Shown here: positions 48,566 through 56,672 of the stretch, piece after piece
Numbering within the stretch: position 1 is the stretch's first letter
Layout of the letters: each line of letters opens with the position of its first letter
Source: Palsa-504 sp963844625
GTDB taxonomy: Bacteria; Actinomycetota; Actinomycetes; Streptosporangiales; Streptosporangiaceae
Reading direction: 5' to 3'
NCBI GenBank assembly: GCA_963844625.1
Contig: CAWJPF010000010.1
Span: 1-64,000 of the forward strand
DNA length: 64,000 nt
Translations under genes and position numbers: made by a program
The notes under the pieces: generated by a model
What the model was told of the DNA's origin: nothing
Databases searched by the model: none
The model's input: the letters and a program-made list of their open reading frames with translations, nothing else

Positions 48566-48581
48566 GTTGGAGCGTTCCAAC
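48566..48581 (-). promoter_or_regulatory. LacI operator in front of the lacI-family gene
   Basis: GTTGGAGCGTTCCAAC, symmetric at 14 of 16 positions. On the minus strand TATGCT (48594-48589) is a plausible -10, and the operator covers the first transcribed bases, so the regulator probably represses itself. Confidence 0.7.
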
Positions 48582-48706
48582 GCTACGAGCATAGAAGGGA
48601 GAGTGTCAACGCGCGTTGCTCCCCCGGGATGTTATCCCCTCAGGCCCCGCAGGTCCTTCCAGCCCCTCGCGCCCCGGTGCCTGCCCCACGGCCGTCACCG
48701 CGAGCC

Positions 48707-48762
48707 ACAGCGATGCTCCATCGATGTGGCCAGAGCAACAGCGATGCTCCATCGTTGTGGTC
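48707..48762. repeat. Two 25-bp direct repeats with a CGATG-CTC-CATCG core
   Basis: ACAGCGATGCTCCATCG(A/T)TG.. occurs at 48707-48731 and 48738-48762, with start points 31 bp apart, about three helical turns. Each copy holds a small palindrome, so two dimers could bind on the same DNA face. It lies between lacI and kup. Confidence 0.55.
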
Positions 48763-48990
48763 GGCAGCGGCGGGCGGGCGGATCCTGCCCCCGTCACCTG
48801 CCCGGCGGGCGCTACGGCATCAGCAGCAGCCGGGCCGCCCGCCAGTACCGCTCGACGTGGTACTCGCTGGCATAGTTCGCACGCTAAATATTCTGACGAT
48901 CCTCGCTGAGGTGAGCACGGGTAAGGATCTTGACTGGATTGTCCGTTAGGGTGACGCGTGGGAAGCCTGCTGGGCGGGGAGGGTGACGGT

Positions 48991-50898
48991 GTGACGGAGA
49001 CCCGGCACGTTACCGGCCAAGGGGCGCTGGCGCTTGGTGCCCTCGGCGTTGTGTTCGGGGACATCGGGACGAGCCCGCTGTATACGGTCGCGACCGTTTT
49101 CAATCCAGGTGATCCCCACCCGGTCAAGGTGTCCGCGGAGAGCATTTTCGGGATCATCTCGCTGATCTTCTGGTCGGTGACGATCATCGTCACGATCACG
49201 TACGTCTGGCTCGTCATGCGGGCTGACAACGACGGCGAAGGCGGGATCATGGCGCTGATCGCCTTGATCCGGAGACGGGGCGTCCCCGGCGGAGGCCGGA
49301 CGAAGGTGATACTGGCGGCGCTCGGAATCTTCGGCGCCTCGCTGTTCTTCGGCGACAGCATGATCACGCCGGCGATCTCGGTACTTTCCGCGGTCGAGGG
49401 CGTCAAGGTCGCGGCACCTTCGGTGTCTGACCTGGTGATCCCGATCACGGTCGCGATCATCATCGCCCTGTTCCTGTTCCAGCGACTGGGCACGGGCGCC
49501 GTGGGACGCCTGTTCGGGCCGGTCATGGGCGTCTGGTTCACCGTTATCGCCGGGTTGGGCGTGCGCGGCATCGCGGCGCATCCCGTGATCTTGAAGGCGC
49601 TGTCGCCCACTTACGCCATCGGCTTCCTGGTAGGCCACTTCGGGACCGCGTTCTTCTCGCTGACCGCTGTCGTCCTCGCCGTGACCGGAGCCGAGGCGCT
49701 GTACGCGGACATGGGGCACTTCGGTCGTCCGCCGATCAGGCGCGCCTGGCTGATCGTCGTCTTCCCCGCCTGCATCCTGAATTACATGGGACAGGGCGCA
49801 CTTATCCTCGGCAACCACGCCAGCATCAGCAATCCTTTTTTCCTGCTGGCCCCGGGGTGGGCACGACTTATGCTGGTGTTCCTCGCCACCCTGGCGACCG
49901 TTATCGCCTCACAGGCGGTCATCACCGGCGCCTACTCCGTCGCGCACCAGGCCGCCGGGCTCGGCTACCTCCCGCGACTGCGCATCAAGTACACCTCGGA
50001 AGAGACGATGGGCCAGATCTACATTCCGTGGATCAACTGGCTGCTCCTGGTCTCCGTCCTCACCCTCGTCGTCACCTTCAAGAGCTCAGCCGCGCTGGCC
50101 TACGCGTACGGGACCGCTGTGACCGGCACGATCACGATCACGACCCTGTTGTTCTTCTACATCTCCCGTCAGCAATGGCACACGCCGCTGTGGATCGTCG
50201 TGACGGGCGGCGGCGCCCTGCTCACCATCGACCTGCTGTTCTTCGCGGCCAACCTGACCAAGGTCGTCCACGGCGCGTGGCTGCCCCTGCTGATCGGCAT
50301 CATCGTGTTCACCATCTTCACCACGTGGCAGAAAGGCCGCGCCCTTGTCACCCGCCAGCGTGACCGTGACGAGGGACCGCTCCGGACGTTTATCGACCAG
50401 CTGCACACCATGAAGCCCCCGCTGCCCCGGGTGCCCGGCACCGCCGTCTTCCTCAACCGCGGCAAGGCCACCGCCCCGCTAGCGCTGCGGGCGAACGTCG
50501 AGCACAACCACATCCTGCACGAGCACGTCCTCATCCTGTCCATCGAGACGATGCCGGCGCCGCACGTCCCCGACACGGAGCGGCTGGAACTCGATGACCT
50601 CGGCTACAAGGACGACCAGATCGTCCACGTCACCGCCCGCATCGGCTACATGGACCAGCTCAACATCCCCAGTCTCGTCCCGCTGATCCGCGAGGCCAAC
50701 ACCGAAAGCCCCCGCGATGACGACAACCTGTCCTATTTCCTGTCCCGCATCGAGCTGGTCCAGGGCAACACGCCCGGCATGAGCCGCTGGCGCAAGCACC
50801 TGTTCATCGCTACATCGCGGATCACCGCCGACGCCGCGGAATACTTCCACCTCCCCAACGAACGGACCGTCGTCATGGGCTCACGCATCGAGCTTTAG
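48991..50898 (+). CDS. kup: KUP-family potassium uptake transporter
   Basis: A 635-residue protein from GTG 48991 (GGGGAGGG upstream); a GTG at 48958 with TAGGGT five bases before it would give 646 residues. The N-terminus ALGALGVVFGDIGTSPLYT is the KUP signature. About twelve helices follow, with FFGDSMITPAISVLSAVEG, ALYADMGHFGRPPIRRAW and the MGQGALI segment, and a C-terminal cytosolic domain of about 180 residues (RVPGTAVFLNR.., HEHVLILSI). It imports K+ with protons. It is a single gene divergent from the lacI-family gene. Confidence 0.93.
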   Translation: MTETRHVTGQGALALGALGVVFGDIGTSPLYTVATVFNPGDPHPVKVSAESIFGIISLIFWSVTIIVTITYVWLVMRADNDGEGGIMALIALIRRRGVPGGGRTKVILAALGIFGASLFFGDSMITPAISVLSAVEGVKVAAPSVSDLVIPITVAIIIALFLFQRLGTGAVGRLFGPVMGVWFTVIAGLGVRGIAAHPVILKALSPTYAIGFLVGHFGTAFFSLTAVVLAVTGAEALYADMGHFGRPPIRRAWLIVVFPACILNYMGQGALILGNHASISNPFFLLAPGWARLMLVFLATLATVIASQAVITGAYSVAHQAAGLGYLPRLRIKYTSEETMGQIYIPWINWLLLVSVLTLVVTFKSSAALAYAYGTAVTGTITITTLLFFYISRQQWHTPLWIVVTGGGALLTIDLLFFAANLTKVVHGAWLPLLIGIIVFTIFTTWQKGRALVTRQRDRDEGPLRTFIDQLHTMKPPLPRVPGTAVFLNRGKATAPLALRANVEHNHILHEHVLILSIETMPAPHVPDTERLELDDLGYKDDQIVHVTARIGYMDQLNIPSLVPLIREANTESPRDDDNLSYFLSRIELVQGNTPGMSRWRKHLFIATSRITADAAEYFHLPNERTVVMGSRIEL

Positions 50899-50942
50899 CT
50901 CTCCTGGCATGGGACCTCAGGTCTGCGGCCGGGACCATGCGA

Positions 50943-50948
50943 TAGGTT
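50943..50948 (+). promoter_or_regulatory. -10 box (TAGGTT) of a leaderless promoter
   Basis: TAGGTT ends six bases before the ATG at 50955, the same hexamer and spacing as at 6826-6831. Confidence 0.45.
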
Positions 50949-50954
50949 GCCGGG

Positions 50955-51326
50955 ATGGGCGGCCACCGTGAGCTTGTGGAGCAGTTCATCACGAGCCTGG
51001 AGGCGCGTGACTGGGAGGCCTGGGCCCGGCTGCTGGATCCGGACGTGGTCTACGACATCCCGCAGTCGCGAGAACGTATCCGCGGGCGTGATCGTTATCT
51101 GCAGTTCAACCAGGAATACCCCGGCGACTGGCACCTGCGGTCCAAGGTCATTATCGCCGACGAGCGCCACGGGGTGGTGTGGTTCGAGTGGCGCCTCGAT
51201 GGCCGCCCCGGCGACGCGATGGCGTTCTTCGAGTTCGCCGACGGGCTGATCGCGCGGGTCACGGACTTCTGGCCGGAACCCTACGAACCGCCGCCCGGCC
51301 GCGAGCACCTGGTCGAGCGCTGGTAA
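50955..51326 (+). CDS. NTF2-like (SnoaL-type) protein
   Basis: A 123-residue cone-shaped-barrel protein. The N-terminal helices HRELVEQFITSLEARDWEAWARLLDPDVVYDIPQSRERIRGRDRYLQFNQEYP are followed by four strands, one with WFEWRLDGRPGDAMAFFEFADGLIARVTDFW, as in SnoaL/ketosteroid-isomerase relatives. Members act as small-molecule isomerases, cyclases or binding proteins; no catalytic assignment is possible here. The gene appears leaderless, with TAGGTT six bases before the ATG. Confidence 0.85.
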   Translation: MGGHRELVEQFITSLEARDWEAWARLLDPDVVYDIPQSRERIRGRDRYLQFNQEYPGDWHLRSKVIIADERHGVVWFEWRLDGRPGDAMAFFEFADGLIARVTDFWPEPYEPPPGREHLVERW

Positions 51327-51394
51327 TCCGGCCGCGGCCAGCCTTTCCCAGCGGTCAAGCCGGTACGGCTTGCCTAGGTCCAGTAGGAGGGACA

Positions 51395-51775
51395 TTGACG
51401 TTGATAGCGCGCTTCCAGGTCGATGGCTACGAGCCCCGTCAGGTGACGGGACTGGAGGCCGACTGGTTCGGCCTGATGACGTTCGCGAAGACCTTCACTT
51501 CGGGGATTATCGGGCATGCCACCACGCTGTTCATGTCTGCGGGTACGCAGGAGGGCTCCCGGTCCTACGTGGCCACGGAACGGATCACCGGGCACGCCGA
51601 CGACGGGGCGGAAGGCTCGATCACCGTCCAGCACGGCGGCCTGGAATCCGAGCCGGACACCTGGTTCGGGCACATCGTGCCGGGCACGGGGACCGGCGGC
51701 TTCGCCGGCTGGTCGGGCTCGGCCCGGATCATCCACGATGACCAGGGCCCGTACTTCGAGATCAAGCTGAGCTGA
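51395..51775 (+). CDS. DUF3224-domain protein
   Basis: A 126-residue single-domain protein. The layout is strands around FGLMTFAKTFTSGIIGHATTLFMSAGTQEGSRSYVATERITGHADDGAEGSITVQHGG and the final GTGGFAGWSGSARIIHDDQGPYFEIKLS, which matches DUF3224, a small beta-barrel family related to allene-oxide-cyclase-like barrels. Function unknown. The start is a TTG; GGAGG lies four bases before TTG 51395 and ten before TTG 51401, so the exact start is uncertain. Confidence 0.8.
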   Translation: MTLIARFQVDGYEPRQVTGLEADWFGLMTFAKTFTSGIIGHATTLFMSAGTQEGSRSYVATERITGHADDGAEGSITVQHGGLESEPDTWFGHIVPGTGTGGFAGWSGSARIIHDDQGPYFEIKLS

Positions 51776-51894
51776 GCGGCCGCGAACCGGGGCGGTTGAT
51801 CGCGTGCGGTCCCGGCCTTAGGGTAAATACCGGCCAGTAGGGGCTGAACCACCCGTGGTGCTGCTTGCGACGACGCTCGGCGAGTGAGGCTGAC

Positions 51895-53433
51895 ATGGAC
51901 GAGAACCTGGCCGCTCAGGCCGAACTGGCCCTCGAACGTCAGGGCGTCTATGACTCGCTGTGCTATGAGGGCCAGTGGCATACCAACGGCCAGCTCGCCG
52001 AGCGCGCAGCCCGGCTCGCGACCGGGTTCGCCGGGCTGGGCGTCCGGCCCGGTGACCGGCTGCTCGTGCTGATGGCGAACTGCCCGGAGGTCCTGATCAC
52101 CTACACCGCGGCGTGGCGCGCCGGGGCGGTCGTGACCCCGCTTATCTTCCTCGTCAGCGAGGACGAGCTCAGGCACGCGCTGGTCGATTCCGGTGCGGTC
52201 GGCATCGTGACCACCGCGGAGTTCCTGCCCAAGGTGGCCGCCGCCATGACGGGGACGCCAGACGTCCGGTTCGTCATCGTTCCCGGGGCCACGGCGACCA
52301 CCCCTACCGGCGTTCCCGTGCTCGACTTCGGCCAGGTCGCCTCGGCCGAGCCCGGGTCGATCACCAGCCGGTCGGGCACCGACCTGGCCGCCTTGCTGTA
52401 CACCGGGGGCACGACCGGCCGGTCCAAGGGCGTTCCGCTCACCCACGCCGGCCTTTACTGGTGCGGATCGGCCGCCCACGAGTCCTCGGTTCGCGCCAAC
52501 GTGGTGCGCTCGGTGCTGCCCCTCCCGCTTGCGCACGCGTACGGCCTGCTGGTCCTCTGCGGTGGCATGCACCGGACCGACCAGTCCCAGACCGTCCTCA
52601 TGCGGTGGTTCGACCCGGCCGGGTGGGTGAAGCTGGCCGAGCAGCACCGTGTCCAGGGCAGCGCGCTGGTGCCCTCCATGATCCAGATGCTGCTCAGCCA
52701 GCCGCTGGAAGAAGCCGACCTGTCCGAGCTGATCGCGATCTCATCAGGAGCGGCACCGCTGGCCGAGGACGTCCGGCGGGAGTTCGAGGCGCGGGTCCCC
52801 ACCGCGACCGTCTACGAAGGGTACGGGTGTACCGAGGCGGCGACGTTCATCTCAGCCAATCCCGCGGACGCGAATCGCGTGGGCAGCGTCGGGCTGCCCG
52901 TCCCGGGCTGCGAGGTGTCCATTCAGGACGACGCCGGCCAGGCGCTGCCGCCGGGCCAGGACGGCGAGATCTGCGTGCGGTCGCCGGGCGTGATGACCGG
53001 CTACTGGCACGGTGCGGACGCCTCGGCCGCGGCGCTGGCGGGCGGCTGGCTGCACACCGGCGACATCGGGCACCTGGACGCCGACGGCTATCTCTACGTC
53101 GTGGACAGGAAAAAGGACCTGATCCTCCGCGGCGGCTTCAACGTCTTCCCGCGGGACATCGAGGACGTCCTGGTCGCCCACCCCGCGGTCGCGCAAGCGG
53201 GGGTGGTGGGGCGGCCGGACGCGCGGCTGGGCGAGGAGATCGTCGCGTTCGTGTCGCTGCGCCCGGGCGCCGAGGTCAGCGCCGATGAACTCACCGAATA
53301 CGCCAGGCAGCACCTGGCCGCCACCAAGTACCCGCGGCGGATCACGATCGTCGATGCCGTCCCGCTGACCAGCGTCGGCAAGCTCGACCGCAAGAAGCTG
53401 CGCCAGTGGACCGCGGCGGCCGCCGCCGGCTGA
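51895..53433 (+). CDS. AMP-dependent acyl-CoA synthetase/ligase
   Basis: A 512-residue ANL-superfamily ligase. Motifs are LLYTGGTTGRSKGVPLTH (P-loop, about 166-183), VYEGYGCTEAATFI (adenine), GWLHTGDIGHLDADGYLYVVDRKKDLILRGGFNVFPRDIE (hinge region), and PLTSVGKLDRKKLR with the catalytic Lys. It forms acyl-CoA from a fatty or aromatic acid and ATP. The ATG gives MDENLAAQAELALERQG. It stands alone on the plus strand, convergent with the fumarylacetoacetase gene by 19 bp. The substrate is not deducible. Confidence 0.9.
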   Translation: MDENLAAQAELALERQGVYDSLCYEGQWHTNGQLAERAARLATGFAGLGVRPGDRLLVLMANCPEVLITYTAAWRAGAVVTPLIFLVSEDELRHALVDSGAVGIVTTAEFLPKVAAAMTGTPDVRFVIVPGATATTPTGVPVLDFGQVASAEPGSITSRSGTDLAALLYTGGTTGRSKGVPLTHAGLYWCGSAAHESSVRANVVRSVLPLPLAHAYGLLVLCGGMHRTDQSQTVLMRWFDPAGWVKLAEQHRVQGSALVPSMIQMLLSQPLEEADLSELIAISSGAAPLAEDVRREFEARVPTATVYEGYGCTEAATFISANPADANRVGSVGLPVPGCEVSIQDDAGQALPPGQDGEICVRSPGVMTGYWHGADASAAALAGGWLHTGDIGHLDADGYLYVVDRKKDLILRGGFNVFPRDIEDVLVAHPAVAQAGVVGRPDARLGEEIVAFVSLRPGAEVSADELTEYARQHLAATKYPRRITIVDAVPLTSVGKLDRKKLRQWTAAAAAG

Positions 53434-53452
53434 CGAGGCGGCCACCCGGCCG

Positions 53453-54676
53453 CTAGCCGCCGGTGGCGGGGAGGATCCGGCCGGTGACCGCACCGAAGCC
53501 GATCCGGGCGCCGTCGGCGCCCGGCGCGGTGGCGGTGATCGTCACCTCGTCCGCGTCCTGGAGGAAGGTCCGCACCGACCCGTCGGCCAGGGTGAGCGGT
53601 TCGGCGCCGCCCCAGCTCAGTTCCAGCAGGCAGCCGCGCTGGTCCCGGTCCGGGCCGCTGACCGTGCCCGACGCGTACAGGTCGCCGGTACGGGTCGAGG
53701 CGCCGTTCACGGTCATGTGCGCGAGCATCTGCGCGGGCGTCCAGTACATGGTGGCGAACGGCGGGCGCGCCACGACCTGGCCGTTGAGCCGCACCTCGAG
53801 CGCGAGGTCCAGACCCCACTTACCGGTGTCGGCCAGGTACGGCAGCGGCTCAGGATCGCGCGGCGGCGGGCTGACTCGCGCGTACTCCAGGGCGTCGAGC
53901 GGCACGATCCAGGGCGAGATCGAGGTGGCGAACGACTTGGCCAGGAACGGGCCGAGCGGCCTGGACTCCCAGGATTGCAGGTCGCGGGAGGACCAGTCGT
54001 TGACCAGGAACGCCCCGAACACATGGTCCGCGAACTCGCCCACGCCCACCGGCGTGCCCAGCGGCGAGCCCGCGCCGACCACGAATCCGACCTCGGCCTC
54101 GAAGTCCAGCCGCAGGGACGGCCCGAACGCCGGGGCGCTGTCCTGCGGCCCCGGGCCCGCGCGCTGGCCCCGCGGACGGGTGACCGGCGTGCCGGAGACC
54201 ACGATGGTGCCCGAGCGGCCGTGGTAGCCGATGGGCAGGTGCTTCCAGTTGGGCGTGAGCGGCTCGGAGTCTGGCCGGAATATCCGCCCGGCGTTGGCCG
54301 CGTGATACTCGTTGCCGAAGAAATCCACGTAGTCCCCCGCCGTGAACGGCAGGTGCGACCGGACCTCGGACAGCGGGTACAGGGCGGCTTCAACGGCGCC
54401 GCGGTGCCGTTCCGCGGTCAGCAGCTCGGTGATCTGGGCCCGGACCTCGCTCCACCGGCTCCGCCCCTGCGCCATGAAGGCGTTCAGCGCAGGTTCGCCG
54501 AAGACCGGATCGGCCAGCACCCGGGCGAGGTCAAGCACCGAGTCACCGATGCGGACCCCGATCCGGGAGTCTTGGCGGCGCGCGCCGCCCGAGAACACGC
54601 CGTACGGCAGGTTAGCGGTCCCGAACAGTGAATCAGGAGGCAGGTCGAGCCAGGTCACCGCCGGCCGGTCAGGCAT
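53453..54676 (-). CDS. fahA: Fumarylacetoacetase
   Basis: A 407-residue enzyme, the usual FAH length. It has an N-terminal SH3-like domain (NLPYGVFSGGARRQDSRIGVRIGDSVLDLARV). The catalytic domain has DYVDFFGNEYHAANAGRIFRPDSEPLTPNWKHLPIGYHGR (metal-site Asp and catalytic His), LDFEAEVGFVVG (metal Glu pair), and FLVNDWSSRDLQSWE (metal Asp). It hydrolyses 4-fumarylacetoacetate to fumarate and acetoacetate, the last step of tyrosine breakdown. The ATG lies inside the last codons of the citrate synthase gene (8-bp overlap), so the two are co-translated; feeding fumarate and acetoacetate toward the TCA cycle fits. Confidence 0.93.
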   Translation of the reverse strand: MPDRPAVTWLDLPPDSLFGTANLPYGVFSGGARRQDSRIGVRIGDSVLDLARVLADPVFGEPALNAFMAQGRSRWSEVRAQITELLTAERHRGAVEAALYPLSEVRSHLPFTAGDYVDFFGNEYHAANAGRIFRPDSEPLTPNWKHLPIGYHGRSGTIVVSGTPVTRPRGQRAGPGPQDSAPAFGPSLRLDFEAEVGFVVGAGSPLGTPVGVGEFADHVFGAFLVNDWSSRDLQSWESRPLGPFLAKSFATSISPWIVPLDALEYARVSPPPRDPEPLPYLADTGKWGLDLALEVRLNGQVVARPPFATMYWTPAQMLAHMTVNGASTRTGDLYASGTVSGPDRDQRGCLLELSWGGAEPLTLADGSVRTFLQDADEVTITATAPGADGARIGFGAVTGRILPATGG

Positions 54677-55955
54677 CCCCGCCGTTGAGGTGCCGCACGG
54701 ACTCGCCGACGTAGATCTGCCGCGGCCGGGCGATCTTCTGCTCGGGGTCGGATGAGCCTTCCTGCCACTGGGCGAGCCAGCCGGGCATCCGGCCGATCGC
54801 GAACAGCACCGGGAACATGGCCACAGGGAAGCCCATCGCCTGGTAGATGATGCCCGAGTAGAAGTCGACGTTCGGGTAGAGCTTGTGGCTGATGAAGTAG
54901 TCGTCCTCGAGCGCGATCCGCTCGAGCTCGAGCGCGATGTCAAGCAGCGGGTTGCGCCCGGTGACCTGGAACACCTCGTCGGCGACGCCCTTGATGATCG
55001 TCGCCCGCGGGTCGAAGTTCTTGTAGACGCGGTGGCCGAAGCCCATCAGCCGCAGTTCGCCGCTCTTGACCCGCTTGATGTAGGCGGGCACGTTCTGGAC
55101 CGAGCCGACTTCCCGCAGCATGTTCAGCACCTGCTCGTTGGCGCCGCCGTGCAGCGGGCCGTACAGAGCCGCCGCCGCGGCGGCCGCCGCTGAGTACGGG
55201 TCGACCCCGGAGCTGGCCACGCCCCGCATCGCGTTGGTGGAGCAGTTCTGCTCGTGATCGGCGTGCAGGGTGAGCAGCACGTCGATGGCGTGCTCGAGCA
55301 CCGGGTCCGGGCTGTACTTGGGCTCGGTCATCTTCCGCATCATGTTAAGGAAATTGCCCGCGTAGGACAGCTCGTCGTCGGGATACGCGTACGGCAGGCC
55401 CCGCGCGTGCCGGTAGGCGAAGGCCGCGAGCGTGGGCATCTTGGCGATGAGCCGCACGACCTGCTCGTCCTGGCACTCCTTGTCATGGACCGCTTTCGCC
55501 TCTGGGTAGAAGGTCGACAGCGCCGCCAGGGTGCTGACCAGGATCCCCATTGGGTGCGCGTCATGGTGGAAGCCGTCGATGAACTTCTTGACGTTCTCGT
55601 GGACGTAGGTGTGATGAGAGATCTGGTGGGCCCATGCTGTCGACTCGGCCTTGTCCGGCATCTCACCGTTGAGCAGCAGCCAGGCCACGTCCAGGAAGGA
55701 CGCGCGGCTCGCCAGCTCATCGATCGGGTAGCCGCGGTAGCGGAGGATGCCCTTGTCCCCGTCGATGAAGGTGATGGCGCTGCGACAGCTCGCGGTGTTC
55801 TGGAAGGCCGGGTCGTAGGAGAGCAGTCCGAAGTCGTCGTCGGATGTCTTGATCTGCCGTAGGTCAATCGCGCGGATCGCGCCGTCGACGATAGGGAGTT
55901 CGTAGCTGCGGCCGGTCCGTGAGTCGGTTACTCGCAGCGTGTCATTCGTGGTCAT
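54669..55955 (-). CDS. gltA: Citrate synthase
   Basis: A 428-residue type II citrate synthase. Active-site segments are LTLHADHEQNCSTNAM (oxaloacetate His), GPLHGGANEQVLNML (catalytic His), GFGHRVYKNFDPRA, and KLYPNVDFYSGII (catalytic Asp), with the N-terminal YELPIVDGAIRAIDLRQI typical of hexameric/NADH-sensitive enzymes. It condenses oxaloacetate and acetyl-CoA. The ATG is six bases after TATCGT, suggesting a leaderless message that also carries fahA. The coupling of a central-metabolism enzyme with fahA is unusual. Confidence 0.95.
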   Translation of the reverse strand: MTTNDTLRVTDSRTGRSYELPIVDGAIRAIDLRQIKTSDDDFGLLSYDPAFQNTASCRSAITFIDGDKGILRYRGYPIDELASRASFLDVAWLLLNGEMPDKAESTAWAHQISHHTYVHENVKKFIDGFHHDAHPMGILVSTLAALSTFYPEAKAVHDKECQDEQVVRLIAKMPTLAAFAYRHARGLPYAYPDDELSYAGNFLNMMRKMTEPKYSPDPVLEHAIDVLLTLHADHEQNCSTNAMRGVASSGVDPYSAAAAAAAALYGPLHGGANEQVLNMLREVGSVQNVPAYIKRVKSGELRLMGFGHRVYKNFDPRATIIKGVADEVFQVTGRNPLLDIALELERIALEDDYFISHKLYPNVDFYSGIIYQAMGFPVAMFPVLFAIGRMPGWLAQWQEGSSDPEQKIARPRQIYVGESVRHLNGGDA

Positions 55956-55961
55956 GACTAG

Positions 55962-55967
55962 ACGATA
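55962..55967 (-). promoter_or_regulatory. -10 box (TATCGT) of a leaderless promoter
   Basis: TATCGT on the minus strand ends six bases before the citrate synthase ATG at 55955. No ribosome-binding site is seen between them. Confidence 0.5.
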
Positions 55968-56177
55968 GGCCGTATCTATGGGTGCTAGACAGACCCTAAG
56001 ATCATTTACCTTCGCTAAGAAGTTCCCATCCGGCCGCGAGCAGGCTCCTAACCGAGCGGCGCGCCGCGGCTCAGGTACATCACCGGCATCTGGCTGCGGC
56101 TCGTGCCATCATGCTAGCCGCCGGGCCTCACGGGCCTTACGCTGGACCTGCGGTCGAAGGGAGGGACGCGCCAAACC

Positions 56178-56663
56178 ATGGGCGAGGGCACTGTGGTGAT
56201 CGGGCTGGACGCTGTCACGGATCCGTCCAGCATGACGACATCGTGGCCACTGTCGAGCTCCCTCCCGCTGGGTGCCCTGGTCACGGCAACGCCGTGCGCA
56301 CGGCTGCACACCCGCGCGGTGCTGGCCGAATGGGGACTTCACGACCTGGCCGAAGCGGCCGAGCTCATCGTCAGCGAGCTGGTTACGAACGCCGTCCGGG
56401 CTTCGACGCGCCCAGACGGCCGTCCCCGCTACGACGGGGCCGGGCTGCCGGTGGTGATCGTTCGGCTGGGCACCGACGGCGTTCGCGTCATGATCGAAGT
56501 GTGGGACGGCATCGCGGGAGCGCCGGTCGCGGAGCACGCCGACCTCGATGACGAGGGCGGCCGGGGCCTGGTCCTCGTCGAGGCGGTATGCGCCCGCTGG
56601 AGCTGGGAGGCCGTCCCCGGCTGGCCCGGCAAGGTCGTCTGGGCCGAATTGCTCCGCAGCTAG
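56178..56663 (+). CDS. ATP-binding protein of the anti-sigma (RsbW/SpoIIAB) kinase type
   Basis: A 161-residue GHKL ATPase-fold protein. The N-box AAELIVSELVTNAVRAS is near residues 60-76, G1 IEVWDG near 106-111, and G2 DEGGRGLVLVEAVCARWSWE near 125-144. Small proteins of this type are abundant in actinobacteria, where they bind sigma or anti-anti-sigma factors and sometimes phosphorylate them. No partner gene is adjacent, so the target is unknown. The ATG follows GGGAGGG at a rather long distance. It is convergent with the LuxR gene (9 bp). Confidence 0.85.
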   Translation: MGEGTVVIGLDAVTDPSSMTTSWPLSSSLPLGALVTATPCARLHTRAVLAEWGLHDLAEAAELIVSELVTNAVRASTRPDGRPRYDGAGLPVVIVRLGTDGVRVMIEVWDGIAGAPVAEHADLDDEGGRGLVLVEAVCARWSWEAVPGWPGKVVWAELLRS

Positions 56664-56672
56664 AACTTCGGG

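Larger units (their letters stand above)
48544..48957. other. Divergent intergenic region between lacI-type gene and kup
   Basis: About 410 bp with no credible gene. It contains the lacI promoter and operator (48566-48596), a pair of 25-bp direct repeats (48707-48762), and near 48947 TAGGGT, five bases before an in-frame GTG of the kup frame. Low-complexity frames on both strands in between have no domain. Confidence 0.55.
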
